Notes: a model not told the origin generated them from the letters alone. A stretch of DNA of 64,000 nt from Chryseobacterium sp. JV274 (GCF_903969135.1 NZ_LR824569.1:4671001-4735000), one strand, 5' to 3'. Positions 9,787 through 19,350 are shown, numbered from the stretch's first letter. Translations and numbers: made by a program.

Positions 9787-9813
9787 AATTTTAATCCTTT
9801 AAATAAAAGTTTC

Positions 9814-10806
9814 ATGAAATATTTCAGAAATATAATGGCCGCTTTTACATTGACGGTCTCAGGTTTTATGTTTTCACAGGTAAAACCTCTGGATGCAATG
9901 CTGTCTGATTATCAATATCCCTATGAAGTTCATTTTTTTAATTTCAAGTCGCAGGGCGAAGAGTTGAAAATGGCTTACATGGATGTAAAACCACAAAAGC
10001 CTAATGGAAAAACAATAATGCTTCTCCATGGGAAAAACTTCAATGGGGCTTATTGGGAGAGGACAGCGAAAGATCTTTCTGCTAAAGGATTCAGAGTGGT
10101 GATTCCTGATCAGATAGGATTTGGAAAGTCTTCAAAACCCCATGATTACCAGTTTTCTTTTTCACAGCTGGCAGAAAATACGAAAGGAATTCTTGATGAA
10201 CTAAAGATTGATAAAGCAATCGTTCTGGGACATTCAATGGGAGGAATGGTAGCGACCAGATTTACATTACTATATCCAGGGAAAGTACAGAAACTGATTC
10301 TTGAAAACCCGATCGGACTTGAAGATTATAAAACTTTTGCTACTTATCAGACCATTGATCAGGCGTATCAATCTGAACTTAAAAATACATCGGAAACCTA
10401 TAAAAGTTATCAGCTGAAATTCTATTATGATAACAAATGGAAAGAAGAATATCAACCATGGCTTGACTTAATTGCAGGGTGGACGCTTCATAAAGATTAT
10501 CCTCAGGTAGCCTGGGATGCAGCACTCACCTCAGATATGATTTACAACCAGCCCGTATGTTATGAATTTAAAAATATAAAAGTTCCTACACTCCTTATTA
10601 TCGGAACAAGAGATAGGACTGCAATCGGGAAAGATAGAGCTCCCAAGGAACTTCAACCGAAAATGGGGCAATATCAGGAGCTAGGAAAGAAAACTCAACA
10701 CGAAATTGCCGGTTCAAAGCTTGTTGAGCTTGACAATGTAGGACATCTTCCTCATATAGAAGTATATCCTCAATTTTTTGAAGCTCTATATCATTTTATA
10801 CAATAG
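9814..10806 (+). CDS. Exported alpha/beta-fold hydrolase
   Basis: 330 residues with a signal peptide (MKYFRNIMAAFTLTVSGFMFSQ), so probably periplasmic. The alpha/beta-hydrolase signatures are HGKNFNG (oxyanion-hole region), GHSMGG with the nucleophile Ser, an acid Asp in IGTRDRTA and the catalytic His in NVGHLPHIE near the C-terminus. Chemistry could be ester hydrolysis or a related reaction; the natural substrate cannot be inferred. It is similar in length to exported alpha/beta hydrolases common in Flavobacteriia. It stands alone after the DMT terminator and converges on the MFS gene. Confidence 0.85.
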   Translation: MKYFRNIMAAFTLTVSGFMFSQVKPLDAMLSDYQYPYEVHFFNFKSQGEELKMAYMDVKPQKPNGKTIMLLHGKNFNGAYWERTAKDLSAKGFRVVIPDQIGFGKSSKPHDYQFSFSQLAENTKGILDELKIDKAIVLGHSMGGMVATRFTLLYPGKVQKLILENPIGLEDYKTFATYQTIDQAYQSELKNTSETYKSYQLKFYYDNKWKEEYQPWLDLIAGWTLHKDYPQVAWDAALTSDMIYNQPVCYEFKNIKVPTLLIIGTRDRTAIGKDRAPKELQPKMGQYQELGKKTQHEIAGSKLVELDNVGHLPHIEVYPQFFEALYHFIQ

Positions 10807-10830
10807 AATAAGCTTAATAACTATAAAATA

Positions 10831-10941
10831 TTTGAAACATTAAGTTGGATAAGTGATTAGAATATTAAGTTATTTTATTTACTATTTTATCTTTAATGAA
10901 ATTTAACCATTCTGACTCTTTATTAAACTTAATGTTTCAAA
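10831..10941. repeat. Perfect 16-bp inverted repeat with 79 bp between arms
   Basis: TTTGAAACATTAAGTT (10831-10846) is exactly complementary to AACTTAATGTTTCAAA (10926-10941). The intervening 79 bp is AT-rich and noncoding. The right arm abuts the stop codon of the MFS gene. It lies between two convergent genes and might act as a shared 3' end or be a small palindromic element. Confidence 0.7.
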
Positions 10942-10942
10942 T

Positions 10943-12106
10943 TTATTGCTCCCTGTGATTAATGAGTAGTAAAGCACACACACCAATTCCCGAAAACAAG
11001 ATACAGGAAATTCCTAAATTCTGTATAAAACCAATGCTTATAAGGCCTAAACCTATCAGGATATAATAAATAAGTCCCAGCAAAGCTCCGGCACTTCCGG
11101 TTTCGTTTTTATAATTGATGAGTGCAGTACTCAGAATATTAGGAATTACAGTGCTGAATGCCATCACAATGAAGAAATATGGAATTAAAAAGTATATCCC
11201 TTTACTTGCCAGAATCCATACAAAAATAGAGGCGATAAATGCAGTAAATGTACCTGCTTTAACTAAATGTTTAGGTTGTAGATTCCTCAATAACAGGAAT
11301 CTGTTAAGTTTTGCTCCGGCAAATGTTCCACCAGCCAATATAACACTACTGTATCCGAAAACATAAGAGGAATAATGATATTCTTTAAAGATAAACGGAG
11401 CCAGTGAGTAGTAAGAAAACAGCAAGACATTAAAACTCATAATCAGTAAGCAGCACTTTATGATGGCTCGGTCACAAAGCATCCTCTTTAATAAATCAGT
11501 TAAAATACCCATGTTGATTTCTTTTACTGAATGGTGGGTTTCTGAAATTTTCTTCCGGGAAAGAATGAAAAACAGCCCTGCAAGCAGGCATAAGGTTATA
11601 AAAATTCCCTGATGTCCAACAGAAGAAGACAATACTGATCCGGTAATCATTCCTATTACAGGACTTATGGATAAACCAATCCCGATCCAGGAAAATACTT
11701 TGCTGATGTTTTTTTGATCATAAGTATCTCTTAAAATCGTTTGGGTTACAATAGAGCCGACGGAGATTCCAAATGCAGAAATAATCCTGGCACTAAGGAG
11801 AATCATGAAATTAGGCGCAAAAACAGCTGTCAGTGTTCCAATGCCATAGGTGATAAGCCCATATTCAAGGGATTTTTTCCTTCCGATTCTGTCACATTGA
11901 ACTCCCCAAAATGCAACTCCCAGAGCAAATGCTATAAAATATAAGCTAATCGTAAGGGCAACAGATTCTTCTTTCACTCCGAACTGTTCCTGAATCATTG
12001 GCAAAACCGGGCTATAAATGGTTTCTACAAACTGAGGAAGCATTACAAGTACAGTCAGCAGCCAGATAGGATTTGTCTTTTTCATTTTTTTCTGCAAAGT
12101 TTCCAA
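10943..12106 (-). CDS. MFS multidrug transporter, Bcr/CflA-like
   Basis: 387 residues with twelve predicted membrane helices. The MFS loop 2-3 motif appears as GVQCDRIGRKKSL, and the helix 4-5 region ARIISAFGISVGSIVTQTILRD resembles the Bcr/CflA drug-efflux group. The start is MET at 12106; Met8 is an alternative. It is divergent from an AraC-type regulator gene with a 54-bp gap, the arrangement seen for regulator/efflux pairs such as nimR-nimT of E. coli. Export of a toxic compound under control of that regulator is inferred. Confidence 0.85.
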   Translation of the reverse strand: METLQKKMKKTNPIWLLTVLVMLPQFVETIYSPVLPMIQEQFGVKEESVALTISLYFIAFALGVAFWGVQCDRIGRKKSLEYGLITYGIGTLTAVFAPNFMILLSARIISAFGISVGSIVTQTILRDTYDQKNISKVFSWIGIGLSISPVIGMITGSVLSSSVGHQGIFITLCLLAGLFFILSRKKISETHHSVKEINMGILTDLLKRMLCDRAIIKCCLLIMSFNVLLFSYYSLAPFIFKEYHYSSYVFGYSSVILAGGTFAGAKLNRFLLLRNLQPKHLVKAGTFTAFIASIFVWILASKGIYFLIPYFFIVMAFSTVIPNILSTALINYKNETGSAGALLGLIYYILIGLGLISIGFIQNLGISCILFSGIGVCALLLINHREQ

Positions 12107-12160
12107 AATTTCAATGTATATTTATAATGATATAAAAACAAAAAATATCAAAAATAAGAC

Positions 12161-12943
12161 ATGTCTGTATTGGAACAAAATGAAGAGTTTGATGCGGATT
12201 CTATTCGGGAAAAAGTCATTGGAATAGCTTCTGATATGGTGATGCATGATTCCGGCTTTCATTTTCATACAACGAAAGCTCAGCTGCTATATGCACCTTC
12301 TGGCTGTATGACAGTCACTACTTCTGACAGGCAGTTCGTTCTTCCTCCATTCAGAATGCTTTGGATTCCTGCCAATGAGAGGCATAGGGTAAATTTTAGA
12401 AATATTGTAGCTTACAGATCAGTCTATTTTGATAAATGCTATGCAGAAAAATATATGAACTCCAGCCTTAAAGTTCTGCATGTAAATCCATTATTAAAAG
12501 AAATTATAGAAAGGATCTGCTTTTGGGAATGGTCAGATCTCAGAAATGATCAGGTCAGTCTGCTGAATGTATTTTGGGATGAAATAAGCAGAGCTCCGGA
12601 GGAAAAGCTGGAACTTAAAATACCGCAAGACAGACGTTTAAAGAAATTTTCAGAAGAGTGGACTCTGCGCTATGCTATGCCGCCGATGTTGAAAGACCTT
12701 GCCGAAAAGGCTGGGGCAGTTGAGAAAACAATCAGCCGTATTTTTAAAAAAGAAACAGGGTTGTCTTACCAGGAATGGAGGCAGCAGTGGCGGTTGCAGC
12801 GATCGATTGAACTTTTGGTAGAAGGTAATTCAATAGGAGAAGTGTCTCATATTTTAGACTTTTCATCAGACAGTGCTTTTATAGATTTTTTCAAAAAACA
12901 GACGGGAACCACACCTTTGCAATATCTCATAAAACATGAGTAA
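12161..12943 (+). CDS. AraC-family transcriptional regulator with N-terminal cupin
   Basis: 260 residues. The N-terminal part (about 30-80) has the cupin-like run SGFHFHTTKAQLLYAPSG and LPPFRMLWIPANERHRV, the usual sensor fold. The C-terminal 100 residues hold the two helix-turn-helix motifs of AraC/XylS proteins (LKDLAEKAGAVEKTISRIFKKETG and IGEVSHILDFSSDSAFIDFFKKQTG). It is divergent from the MFS exporter gene across 54 bp and probably controls it and itself. The effector is unknown. Confidence 0.88.
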   Translation: MSVLEQNEEFDADSIREKVIGIASDMVMHDSGFHFHTTKAQLLYAPSGCMTVTTSDRQFVLPPFRMLWIPANERHRVNFRNIVAYRSVYFDKCYAEKYMNSSLKVLHVNPLLKEIIERICFWEWSDLRNDQVSLLNVFWDEISRAPEEKLELKIPQDRRLKKFSEEWTLRYAMPPMLKDLAEKAGAVEKTISRIFKKETGLSYQEWRQQWRLQRSIELLVEGNSIGEVSHILDFSSDSAFIDFFKKQTGTTPLQYLIKHE

Positions 12944-12979
12944 TATTTTTTGTAGGTAATAAATAGTTCGGATAGTTCT

Positions 12980-13014
12980 ACACCCTGTCAAGGTTTTAAA
13001 CCTTGACAGGGTGT
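12980..13014. repeat. 35-bp near-perfect palindrome, dispersed repeat family copy 1
   Basis: The 17-bp arms ACACCCTGTCAAGGTTT (12980-12996) and its exact complement (12998-13014) surround a single T. The core TGTCAAGGTT is repeated at 39047-39081. Both copies are intergenic. It resembles REP-type palindromes and is not followed by a T-run. Confidence 0.85.
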
Positions 13015-13087
13015 ACATCGTTGAATGATATTGATAATTTAGAAACAAAAAGGAACTTCAAATAGAAAATAAAGAATGTTTTAAACA

Positions 13088-13124
13088 AGAAAAGAGACTG
13101 TTTACGGATAAACAGCCTCTTTTT
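13088..13124 (-). terminator. Terminator of rplS
   Basis: On the minus strand a 14-bp stem with one mismatch (13109-13122 paired with 13091-13104) lies 20 bp after the rplS stop codon. Its A/T-rich outer pairs supply the U-run. Confidence 0.85.
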
Positions 13125-13143
13125 GTATGTATTGTTGTCTGAA

Positions 13144-13500
13144 TTATTTCTTCTTGTAAGCAGCGTCTTTGATTCTTGCTTTCTTACCTCTAAGGTCTCT
13201 GAAGTAGTAAATTCTAGCTCTTCTAACTCTACCTTTTCTATCAAGCTCAATTTTTTGAAGCGCAGGCAGGTTAATAGGGAATACTCTTTCTACACCTACA
13301 TCACCACTCATTTTTCTGATAGTGAAAGTTTTTGTAGAACCAGTACCTCTTAATTGGATAACTGTTCCTTTGAAGAACTGAGTTCTTGTCTTTTGTCCTT
13401 CTTTAATTTCGTAATACACAGTAATTGTATCACCTGCTTTGAATTCAGGGAATTCTTTTTTCGCAATGTACTTGTCTTGTACGTACTTTAATAAATCCAT
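13144..13500 (-). CDS. rplS: 50S ribosomal protein L19
   Basis: 118 residues, the usual length. MDLLKYVQDKYIAKKEFPEFKAGDTITVYYEI at the start and GVERVFPINLP with the basic tail RKGRVRRARIYYFRDLRGKKARIKD are characteristic of L19, which sits at the 30S-50S interface. It is not linked here to rpsP, rimM or trmD as in many Proteobacteria and is transcribed alone, with its own promoter and terminator. Confidence 0.97.
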   Translation of the reverse strand: MDLLKYVQDKYIAKKEFPEFKAGDTITVYYEIKEGQKTRTQFFKGTVIQLRGTGSTKTFTIRKMSGDVGVERVFPINLPALQKIELDRKGRVRRARIYYFRDLRGKKARIKDAAYKKK

Positions 13501-13568
13501 TATTAATAAATAAAATGTTAAAGCTAAGCAACTTACACGTTCTTCGTCAGAGGTTGAATAACAGGTTG

Positions 13569-13601
13569 CAAATGTACAAAATAGTTTTCAAATATGCCAA
13601 A
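13569..13601 (-). promoter_or_regulatory. Promoter of rplS
   Basis: On the minus strand TTTG (13598-13601), a 21-nt spacer and TACATTTG (13569-13576) match the Bacteroidota promoter consensus. The leader before the rplS ATG would be about 60 nt. Confidence 0.75.
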
Positions 13602-13793
13602 TAATTAATGTACTAAAAACTATAATTTTTTCATTCAGGTTTTGCTGAAAAATTAATGGTTTCTTTAAAATACCATCAGACAGAGTTTATATGGGAAACC
13701 TACTTTTGCCCGAAGTAAAAAATCCGAACAGCGATTTTTTAAATTCCTGATTCACAACTTAAAACTATATGTTATTTTAAAACTAAAGCTATT

Positions 13794-16532
13794 ATGAAAC
13801 ATTATTTCTTCTTTTTTTGTTTCGCGGTCCAGATGGCTTTCGGACAGGTTTTGTTTCCATATTTACAAAACCCAACCCCGAATTCTATGATCGTCAATTG
13901 GAAAACAGCTTCCAATAATGAAACAACTGTAATCTACGGAAATTCTCCAACGAATTTGAACGTGACGGTAACAGGGACAACCAATATCTTCTCAGATACC
14001 GGATATAATAACAACTATTATTATCACACAGCAAAGGTTACCAATTTGCAGCCGAACACTAAATATTATTATAAGATAAAAACGGGAACCAGTGAATCTG
14101 CCGTTTATAATTTCAGAACACTTCCTTTGCCGGGACAGGCCGTAACTGCCAATGGAAAGATCCGTTTCCTTATTATGGGGGACAACCAGATCAAAGCAGA
14201 GCCAAGATATGATACGCTTACTTTGAATGCGTATAAAAAATTAAAGGAAAAATTCGGAGCTGCTTCAGATCCGTCAGATAATATTGCCCTTACTTTTATG
14301 GTGGGTGATCAGGTGGATGTAGGAACATTGGACCATTATGAGAATGTTCACTTTAAAAAGAACATCAAATTATCACCTTATCTCCCTATCCAGACAACAG
14401 TAGGAAATCATGAAACCTATGGAACGATGGGAATGAATTCTTACTATGCCCATTTTTATATTGATGAAATTAGTTATAAAGGGATAAGCTCAGGAAATGA
14501 AAATTATTATGCTCAGCAGGCTGGGAACGTGTTATTCGTAAGTTTAAGCTCAGAACATACGGGTTCTGCACAGCAGACATGGCTTCAGCAGATCTTAACA
14601 GCAGCTAATAATGATACTACAGTAGACTGGATCATTTCTTTGAGCCACAGACCTTATCAGGCTGAGCAGTATGTAGGAGATATCTCTACATGGGTAAGAG
14701 AAAATGCAGTACCGCTTCTGGTAACTTCGGATAAATATTTAATGCACGTTGGTGCTCACCACCATTTATATCACAGAGGTCAGCTGAAAAATACACCGAA
14801 TTATCAGATTATTTCCGGAGGAACTGCTTGGGATCAGTATTGGGGAATGTCTAATGAAAAAGATTTTGATGATGTTCAGAAAACCTTGACAGACTGGACG
14901 TATCAGATCGTAGAAGTAGATATTCCGACAGGAAAAGTGGATATTGAATGTTATTCTATCGGAGGAGTATACAACAAGAAAAATAATGTACTGGTAGATT
15001 CTTTCCATAGGTATAAAAATCAGCCTAAACCGGCAAAACCATCCATTACAAACACTTTTACGGGTACTACTACTTTACCTTTGACATTGAATGGAAGTGC
15101 ATTTTCTTCTTCAAATAATGAACTGTTGAACACGACACAGTTTCTGATCAGTAAGACATCCAATTTTTCTGTGATTGAAAAGGAATTTTACCGTGATTTT
15201 GAAAACTGGTTCGGAAAAGACGGAAACGGAACTCCTGATAAAACCAAAAATCTGAATGATGGAGTAGACATTACAAAAGCAACCTTGGCTTCGAACTCTA
15301 TTCCAAACGGAATTTATTACGTGAAAACCCGTTACAGAGACAGAAACCTGGAATGGAGTGACTGGAGTGATGTGAAACAGTTTGAAATCACGGGAAGTGT
15401 AGTTTCAAATCCTACATTTACTTTAAATAAAACAGAATATGCCCAAAATGAAGCCATTACCGCTACTTTCACAGGAGGTCCCGGAAATCAGCAGGATTGG
15501 GTAGGAATTTATAAAAAAGGGCAAACGCCGACCAGTACTACTTCACAAGTGTACAGTTATACTAATGGACAGGTAGCAGGAACGGTTACGTTTAATAATG
15601 GTATGGCAAATAAAGGTCAGTATTTTGCAGGATTTTTTGCTAACGGAGGGTATACAGAAATCACTCCAAGAAAAGAATTCTATGTAGGTCCGAAAGTTCA
15701 GCTGCAGACAACTTCTGATACGTATCCCGTAGGAGGAACGGTTGTTCTTAATTTTACAGACGGGCCTAATTTACAGAAAGACTGGATTGGAATTTATAAA
15801 ATGGGACAGACTCCGGGAACTACAGCTTCTATCAAATGGAGCTATGTAACGACTGCATCAGGAACATTGAATTTTACAGGGCTTCCGAAAGGATACTACT
15901 ACGCTCAGTATCTGCTGGAAGACGGATATAACGGAATCGGGGAGAAGGTATTCTTTAAAGTAGGAGATATCGTTACAGATCTTTGGATCAATAAACCGGT
16001 ATATACTTTAGGAGAAAACATTACCGCTTCATGGACAGATTCCCCGGGAATTATCAAAGACTGGTTAGGAATTTACCCTCAAAGTGTTCAGACACCGGAT
16101 GATAATTTTGTTTCCTATACGTATTTTGACGGTGTAACTCAGGGGACAAAAACTATTCAGGGAACAGCAGTGCCTGCCACACCAGGAAACTATTATATGG
16201 TCATGTTTACCAATGATTCTTATACAGAAGTTTCAAACAGGGTACAGTTTCAGGTAACCTCACCAACATTAGGAACGGAAGAAACAAGAAGTACAGAGAA
16301 AAATGTAGTGTTGTATCCAAACCCAACCAAACCGGGACAGCCTACTTTCATCAAAAGTGATTACCCGATTGAAAAAATTGAATTGGTCTCAGCTTCTGGA
16401 GAATTACTGTATGTGTCAAAAAATATCAATAACCAACGTTTCTCTTTGGTGAATGAGAATCTTCCGACGGGCGTTTACTTCGTTAAAGTACACGGAAGAA
16501 AACTATTTACTTTAAAGCTGATTATTCAGTAA
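13794..16532 (+). CDS. Secreted purple-acid-phosphatase-like metallophosphoesterase with three DWxGIY repeats and T9SS domain
   Basis: 912 residues. The signal peptide ends at about FGQ (residue 18). An N-terminal fibronectin-III-like domain of purple acid phosphatases (PYLQNPTPNSMIVNWKT) is followed by a metallophosphoesterase domain with MGDNQ, MVGDQVD, TVGNHETYG and GAHHHLYHRGQ, which supply the two-metal ligands. From about residue 540 come three related domains of about 90 residues, each with a DW(V/I/L)GIY signature and a preceding TFTGGPG-, NFTDGPN- or SWTDSPG-type strand. The C-terminus (VVLYPNPT to LKLIIQ) is a T9SS sorting domain. Extracellular phosphomonoester hydrolysis is likely; the repeats may bind a surface or substrate. 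Confidence 0.87.
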   Translation: MKHYFFFFCFAVQMAFGQVLFPYLQNPTPNSMIVNWKTASNNETTVIYGNSPTNLNVTVTGTTNIFSDTGYNNNYYYHTAKVTNLQPNTKYYYKIKTGTSESAVYNFRTLPLPGQAVTANGKIRFLIMGDNQIKAEPRYDTLTLNAYKKLKEKFGAASDPSDNIALTFMVGDQVDVGTLDHYENVHFKKNIKLSPYLPIQTTVGNHETYGTMGMNSYYAHFYIDEISYKGISSGNENYYAQQAGNVLFVSLSSEHTGSAQQTWLQQILTAANNDTTVDWIISLSHRPYQAEQYVGDISTWVRENAVPLLVTSDKYLMHVGAHHHLYHRGQLKNTPNYQIISGGTAWDQYWGMSNEKDFDDVQKTLTDWTYQIVEVDIPTGKVDIECYSIGGVYNKKNNVLVDSFHRYKNQPKPAKPSITNTFTGTTTLPLTLNGSAFSSSNNELLNTTQFLISKTSNFSVIEKEFYRDFENWFGKDGNGTPDKTKNLNDGVDITKATLASNSIPNGIYYVKTRYRDRNLEWSDWSDVKQFEITGSVVSNPTFTLNKTEYAQNEAITATFTGGPGNQQDWVGIYKKGQTPTSTTSQVYSYTNGQVAGTVTFNNGMANKGQYFAGFFANGGYTEITPRKEFYVGPKVQLQTTSDTYPVGGTVVLNFTDGPNLQKDWIGIYKMGQTPGTTASIKWSYVTTASGTLNFTGLPKGYYYAQYLLEDGYNGIGEKVFFKVGDIVTDLWINKPVYTLGENITASWTDSPGIIKDWLGIYPQSVQTPDDNFVSYTYFDGVTQGTKTIQGTAVPATPGNYYMVMFTNDSYTEVSNRVQFQVTSPTLGTEETRSTEKNVVLYPNPTKPGQPTFIKSDYPIEKIELVSASGELLYVSKNINNQRFSLVNENLPTGVYFVKVHGRKLFTLKLIIQ

Positions 16533-16560
16533 CAGGTAAACGAAACCCAATTATAATTTA

Positions 16561-16590
16561 GAGACTGCTGAAATAGCGGTCTCTTTTTTA
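16561..16590 (+). terminator. Terminator of the metallophosphoesterase gene
   Basis: GAGACTGCT and AGCGGTCTC can pair with one mismatch around a short loop, followed by a run of six T. Confidence 0.8.
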
Positions 16591-16682
16591 TTGTTTAAAC
16601 ATAACGCCTGCTCAATCTGAACAATTTGCAGAAATGTTTACCACAAACATTTGTGAAAATCTGTGTCATCTGCGTTTAAATA

Positions 16683-16718
16683 AAAAGGCGATTCCAAAAA
16701 TTGAAACCGCCTTTCATA
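16683..16718 (-). terminator. Terminator of the YwqK-type gene
   Basis: On the minus strand AAAGGCGG and its imperfect complement around TTCAATTTTTGGAA form a hairpin followed by five T, shortly after the stop of the gene ending at 16733. Confidence 0.7.
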
Positions 16719-16732
16719 TGTTTATGCAGTGA

Positions 16733-18262
16733 TTAGTCTAAATATAGATCATCTTCGCTTAATGCCGCCGGATTTTCGGTAGAAGCATATTCGTCCGGAA
16801 TATCAGCCAGTATTTTGGTTTCCTGAAGAAGCCTTCCATCCGTACTGTAAAGTTTTAAGAGTACCCATTTTCCATTGCGTTCAAGTTCTTTAACTCCGTT
16901 TAAGGTGTTGAACTTTATTTTTCCGCTTTGTAAGATACCTGCTTTTACAGAAGATTTATTGGCGGGTTTCCCTTTTACATACTGTACAATTTGTGCTGTG
17001 AAAAAGTAATCATTATCTCCGTCTTCACTCAAAGGCTGGTTGTAAGTGTATAAGAGAATACCTTTATTATCATAGATAGTGGCGTCGTAAGCTGTTTGTT
17101 TAGAATTTAATTTCTTCTCAGATTTCAGCTTTTTCTCTTCAGTATATATTTTAGTATTCACTAAAACGCCTTCCTTATATTGAGTTTCGGTAAATCCTTC
17201 ATAGGCTGTACCATTATAAGGCATTTCATCTTTATAGGTTAAGGTAGATTTCAGTTTTCCATCCGGAGAATAATATTTAATCTCCTGGGTAACATCGTCT
17301 TTTAAAATTTTCTCAGATGATAATTTTCCTTCTTCGTCAAAATATTTACTGGTGATGATTGAGCCGTTTTTATATACATCAATAGAAGATATCAGTGCAT
17401 AATCATAATTAAGCTGATAATCTTCACCCTCTGTCGGCTGGTAAATATCATTCTCTTTATCGTACTTATAAATAAGGTGGCCTATTTTTTTACCGGATTC
17501 ATCATAAGTGGTTTTATAACCGTCTTTTTTGTTTCTCTTCTGTTCCTGAAGCAGCTGTCCATTTTTAGCATAGATGATACTTTCCTTTATACTGCCGTCA
17601 CTTTTAGTTTTTTCGATTTTCGAAATCCTCATTGGATTCGGATAATAATCTACCTGCAGTCCCTCTCCTGAACCCGAAGGAGATGTACCAATAAGTTTCC
17701 CTTTCTCACCGTAATATTTAGTCTCATAATTACCGTCTTTGTCAGAAGTGGTTTCATATCTGATTCCTTTAATATCATCATCATAAATAATGGTCTTTAT
17801 GGGCAGAGAATTTTCATAATTGGTTATCGTGTTATAAAAAGATTCATTTTCAGGATCCTTGTATGACACCATTTTTCCAGTAAAGTTACCGTCAGCTTTG
17901 TAGACCATATCTTCTGTAATCCGGCCTTTATCATCATAAGACTGAGAATCTCCCACCTGCTTTCCGTTAGAATAAGTTACGGTACTCATGATCTTTCCTT
18001 CAGGAGTGTACCAGACTACTTTTCCGTCAAAAACTTCACTGTTGGGAGTTGCATCAGAAGCAAGTCCTTCCATTTGAAGTTTTCCGTCCTTATAAAAATC
18101 TTTGATAAGGGTGAGTTTGCCTTTAGGAGTCGTTTCACGGTAATATTCCATTTTATCCTGAGTGGTTTTTTCCCAATTTTCATCAAAATATGTTTTTTCT
18201 TGTGCATACACATTGATGCTGAGTACCAGGGCAAGTAATGCTGAGGTAAATAATTTTTTCAT
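16733..18262 (-). CDS. Exported YwqK/MORN-repeat protein of unknown role
   Basis: 509 residues with a signal peptide (MKKLFTSALLALVLSINVYAQ). The body consists of repeated short beta-hairpin units of the MORN/YwqK type, such as YDDKGRITEDMVYKADGNFTG, YYSPDGKLKSTLTYKDEMPYNG and YTEEKKLKSEKK. These repeats are often annotated as YwqK-family antitoxin, but no toxin partner or short toxin gene adjoins it, so I do not infer a toxin-antitoxin role. It is probably periplasmic or surface located. It is monocistronic and divergent from scoA. Confidence 0.7.
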   Translation of the reverse strand: MKKLFTSALLALVLSINVYAQEKTYFDENWEKTTQDKMEYYRETTPKGKLTLIKDFYKDGKLQMEGLASDATPNSEVFDGKVVWYTPEGKIMSTVTYSNGKQVGDSQSYDDKGRITEDMVYKADGNFTGKMVSYKDPENESFYNTITNYENSLPIKTIIYDDDIKGIRYETTSDKDGNYETKYYGEKGKLIGTSPSGSGEGLQVDYYPNPMRISKIEKTKSDGSIKESIIYAKNGQLLQEQKRNKKDGYKTTYDESGKKIGHLIYKYDKENDIYQPTEGEDYQLNYDYALISSIDVYKNGSIITSKYFDEEGKLSSEKILKDDVTQEIKYYSPDGKLKSTLTYKDEMPYNGTAYEGFTETQYKEGVLVNTKIYTEEKKLKSEKKLNSKQTAYDATIYDNKGILLYTYNQPLSEDGDNDYFFTAQIVQYVKGKPANKSSVKAGILQSGKIKFNTLNGVKELERNGKWVLLKLYSTDGRLLQETKILADIPDEYASTENPAALSEDDLYLD

Positions 18263-18632
18263 GTTTTATTTAAGGTTTGATTTTGTATATGATTAATGTG
18301 ATGGTATAATGTTGAAATATTCTCTGAAGAGATCAGAAGAAGTAAAAGGGCAATAATGGTCTGCCGTAAAATAATTTTTATATTAAAATTGTGTTTAAGT
18401 CAATGATATCCGAAATAAGAATACACTGTATCTCTGGATTTGAAGCCTCAAATATAAATCAAATTGACGAAAAATACCACAAAAACGAACAGACTTGTTC
18501 ATTTGTTTTGATAAAAGTTTGATTTTTATAGTTTTAAATATCGAAAAAAAGGATTCTATTCAGGATCATTTTGGTTCATCGGATATACCGGAAAATTTAT
18601 TAAATTTAGCCAACAGAAAAATCTAATATTTC
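18263..18632. other. Noncoding region between the YwqK-type gene and scoA
   Basis: 370 bp, AT-rich, with no supportable open reading frame or RNA gene. It must hold the two divergent promoters. TAAATTTA near 18600 is one base from TAnnTTTG and lies about 25 nt before the scoA ATG, a weak promoter candidate. Confidence 0.4.
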
Positions 18633-19334
18633 ATGATAGATAAAAGAGTAAAAAATGCAAAGGAGGCCATCGAAGGAATTCAGGATGGAATGACACTGAT
18701 GCTTGGCGGATTCGGACTTTGCGGTATCCCGGAAAACTCAATCAATGCTTTGGTAGAAAGTGATGTGAAAGATCTGACTTGTATTTCAAACAATGCAGGA
18801 GTAGATGATTTCGGATTAGGATTACTGCTTCACAAAAGACAGATCAAGAAAATGATCTCTTCTTATGTAGGAGAAAATGCTGAATTTGAAAGACAGATGC
18901 TTTCAGGTGAGCTGGATGTAGAACTTACTCCACAAGGGACCTTAGCTGAAAAATGCAGAGCTGCCCAGGCGGGAATTCCTGCTTTTTATACTCCTGCAGG
19001 ATACGGAACTGAAGTAGCAGAAGGAAAAGAAGTAAAAGAATTCAAAGGGAAACCTCACATCCTGGAGCATGCTTACGAAGCAGACTATTCTATCGTAAAA
19101 GCATGGAAAGGAGACCACGCCGGAAACCTTATCTTCAAAGGATCTGCAAGAAATTTCAATCATCCTATGGCAGGAGCTGCGAAGATCACGATTGCTGAAG
19201 TAGAAGAACTGGTAGAACCGGGACAATTGGATCCCAACGAAATTCATATTCCGGGAATCATGATTCAAAGAATTTTCCAGGGAGAAAAATTTGAAAAAAG
19301 AATTGAGCAGAGAACAGTAAGAACTAAAGAATAA
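18633..19334 (+). CDS. scoA: 3-oxoacid CoA-transferase subunit A
   Basis: 233 residues, standard for the A subunit. The glycine-rich [15 protein letters not shown], the ISNNAG segment and the [12 protein letters not shown](V) stretch are typical of SCOT family subunit A. With subunit B it transfers CoA from succinyl-CoA (or another donor) to a 3-oxo acid such as acetoacetate. The B subunit is at 21309, separated by an ABC transporter gene on the opposite strand, so the two are not one operon. Confidence 0.92.
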   Translation: MIDKRVKNAKEAIEGIQDGMTLMLGGFGLCGIPENSINALVESDVKDLTCISNNAGVDDFGLGLLLHKRQIKKMISSYVGENAEFERQMLSGELDVELTPQGTLAEKCRAAQAGIPAFYTPAGYGTEVAEGKEVKEFKGKPHILEHAYEADYSIVKAWKGDHAGNLIFKGSARNFNHPMAGAAKITIAEVEELVEPGQLDPNEIHIPGIMIQRIFQGEKFEKRIEQRTVRTKE

Positions 19335-19350
19335 GCTCGAATAATAAAAT

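Noticed and set aside
16733..18262. Toxin-antitoxin module suggested by the YwqK-type repeats
   Set aside because: The protein has a Sec signal peptide and no toxin gene beside it. The repeat alone does not show antitoxin function.
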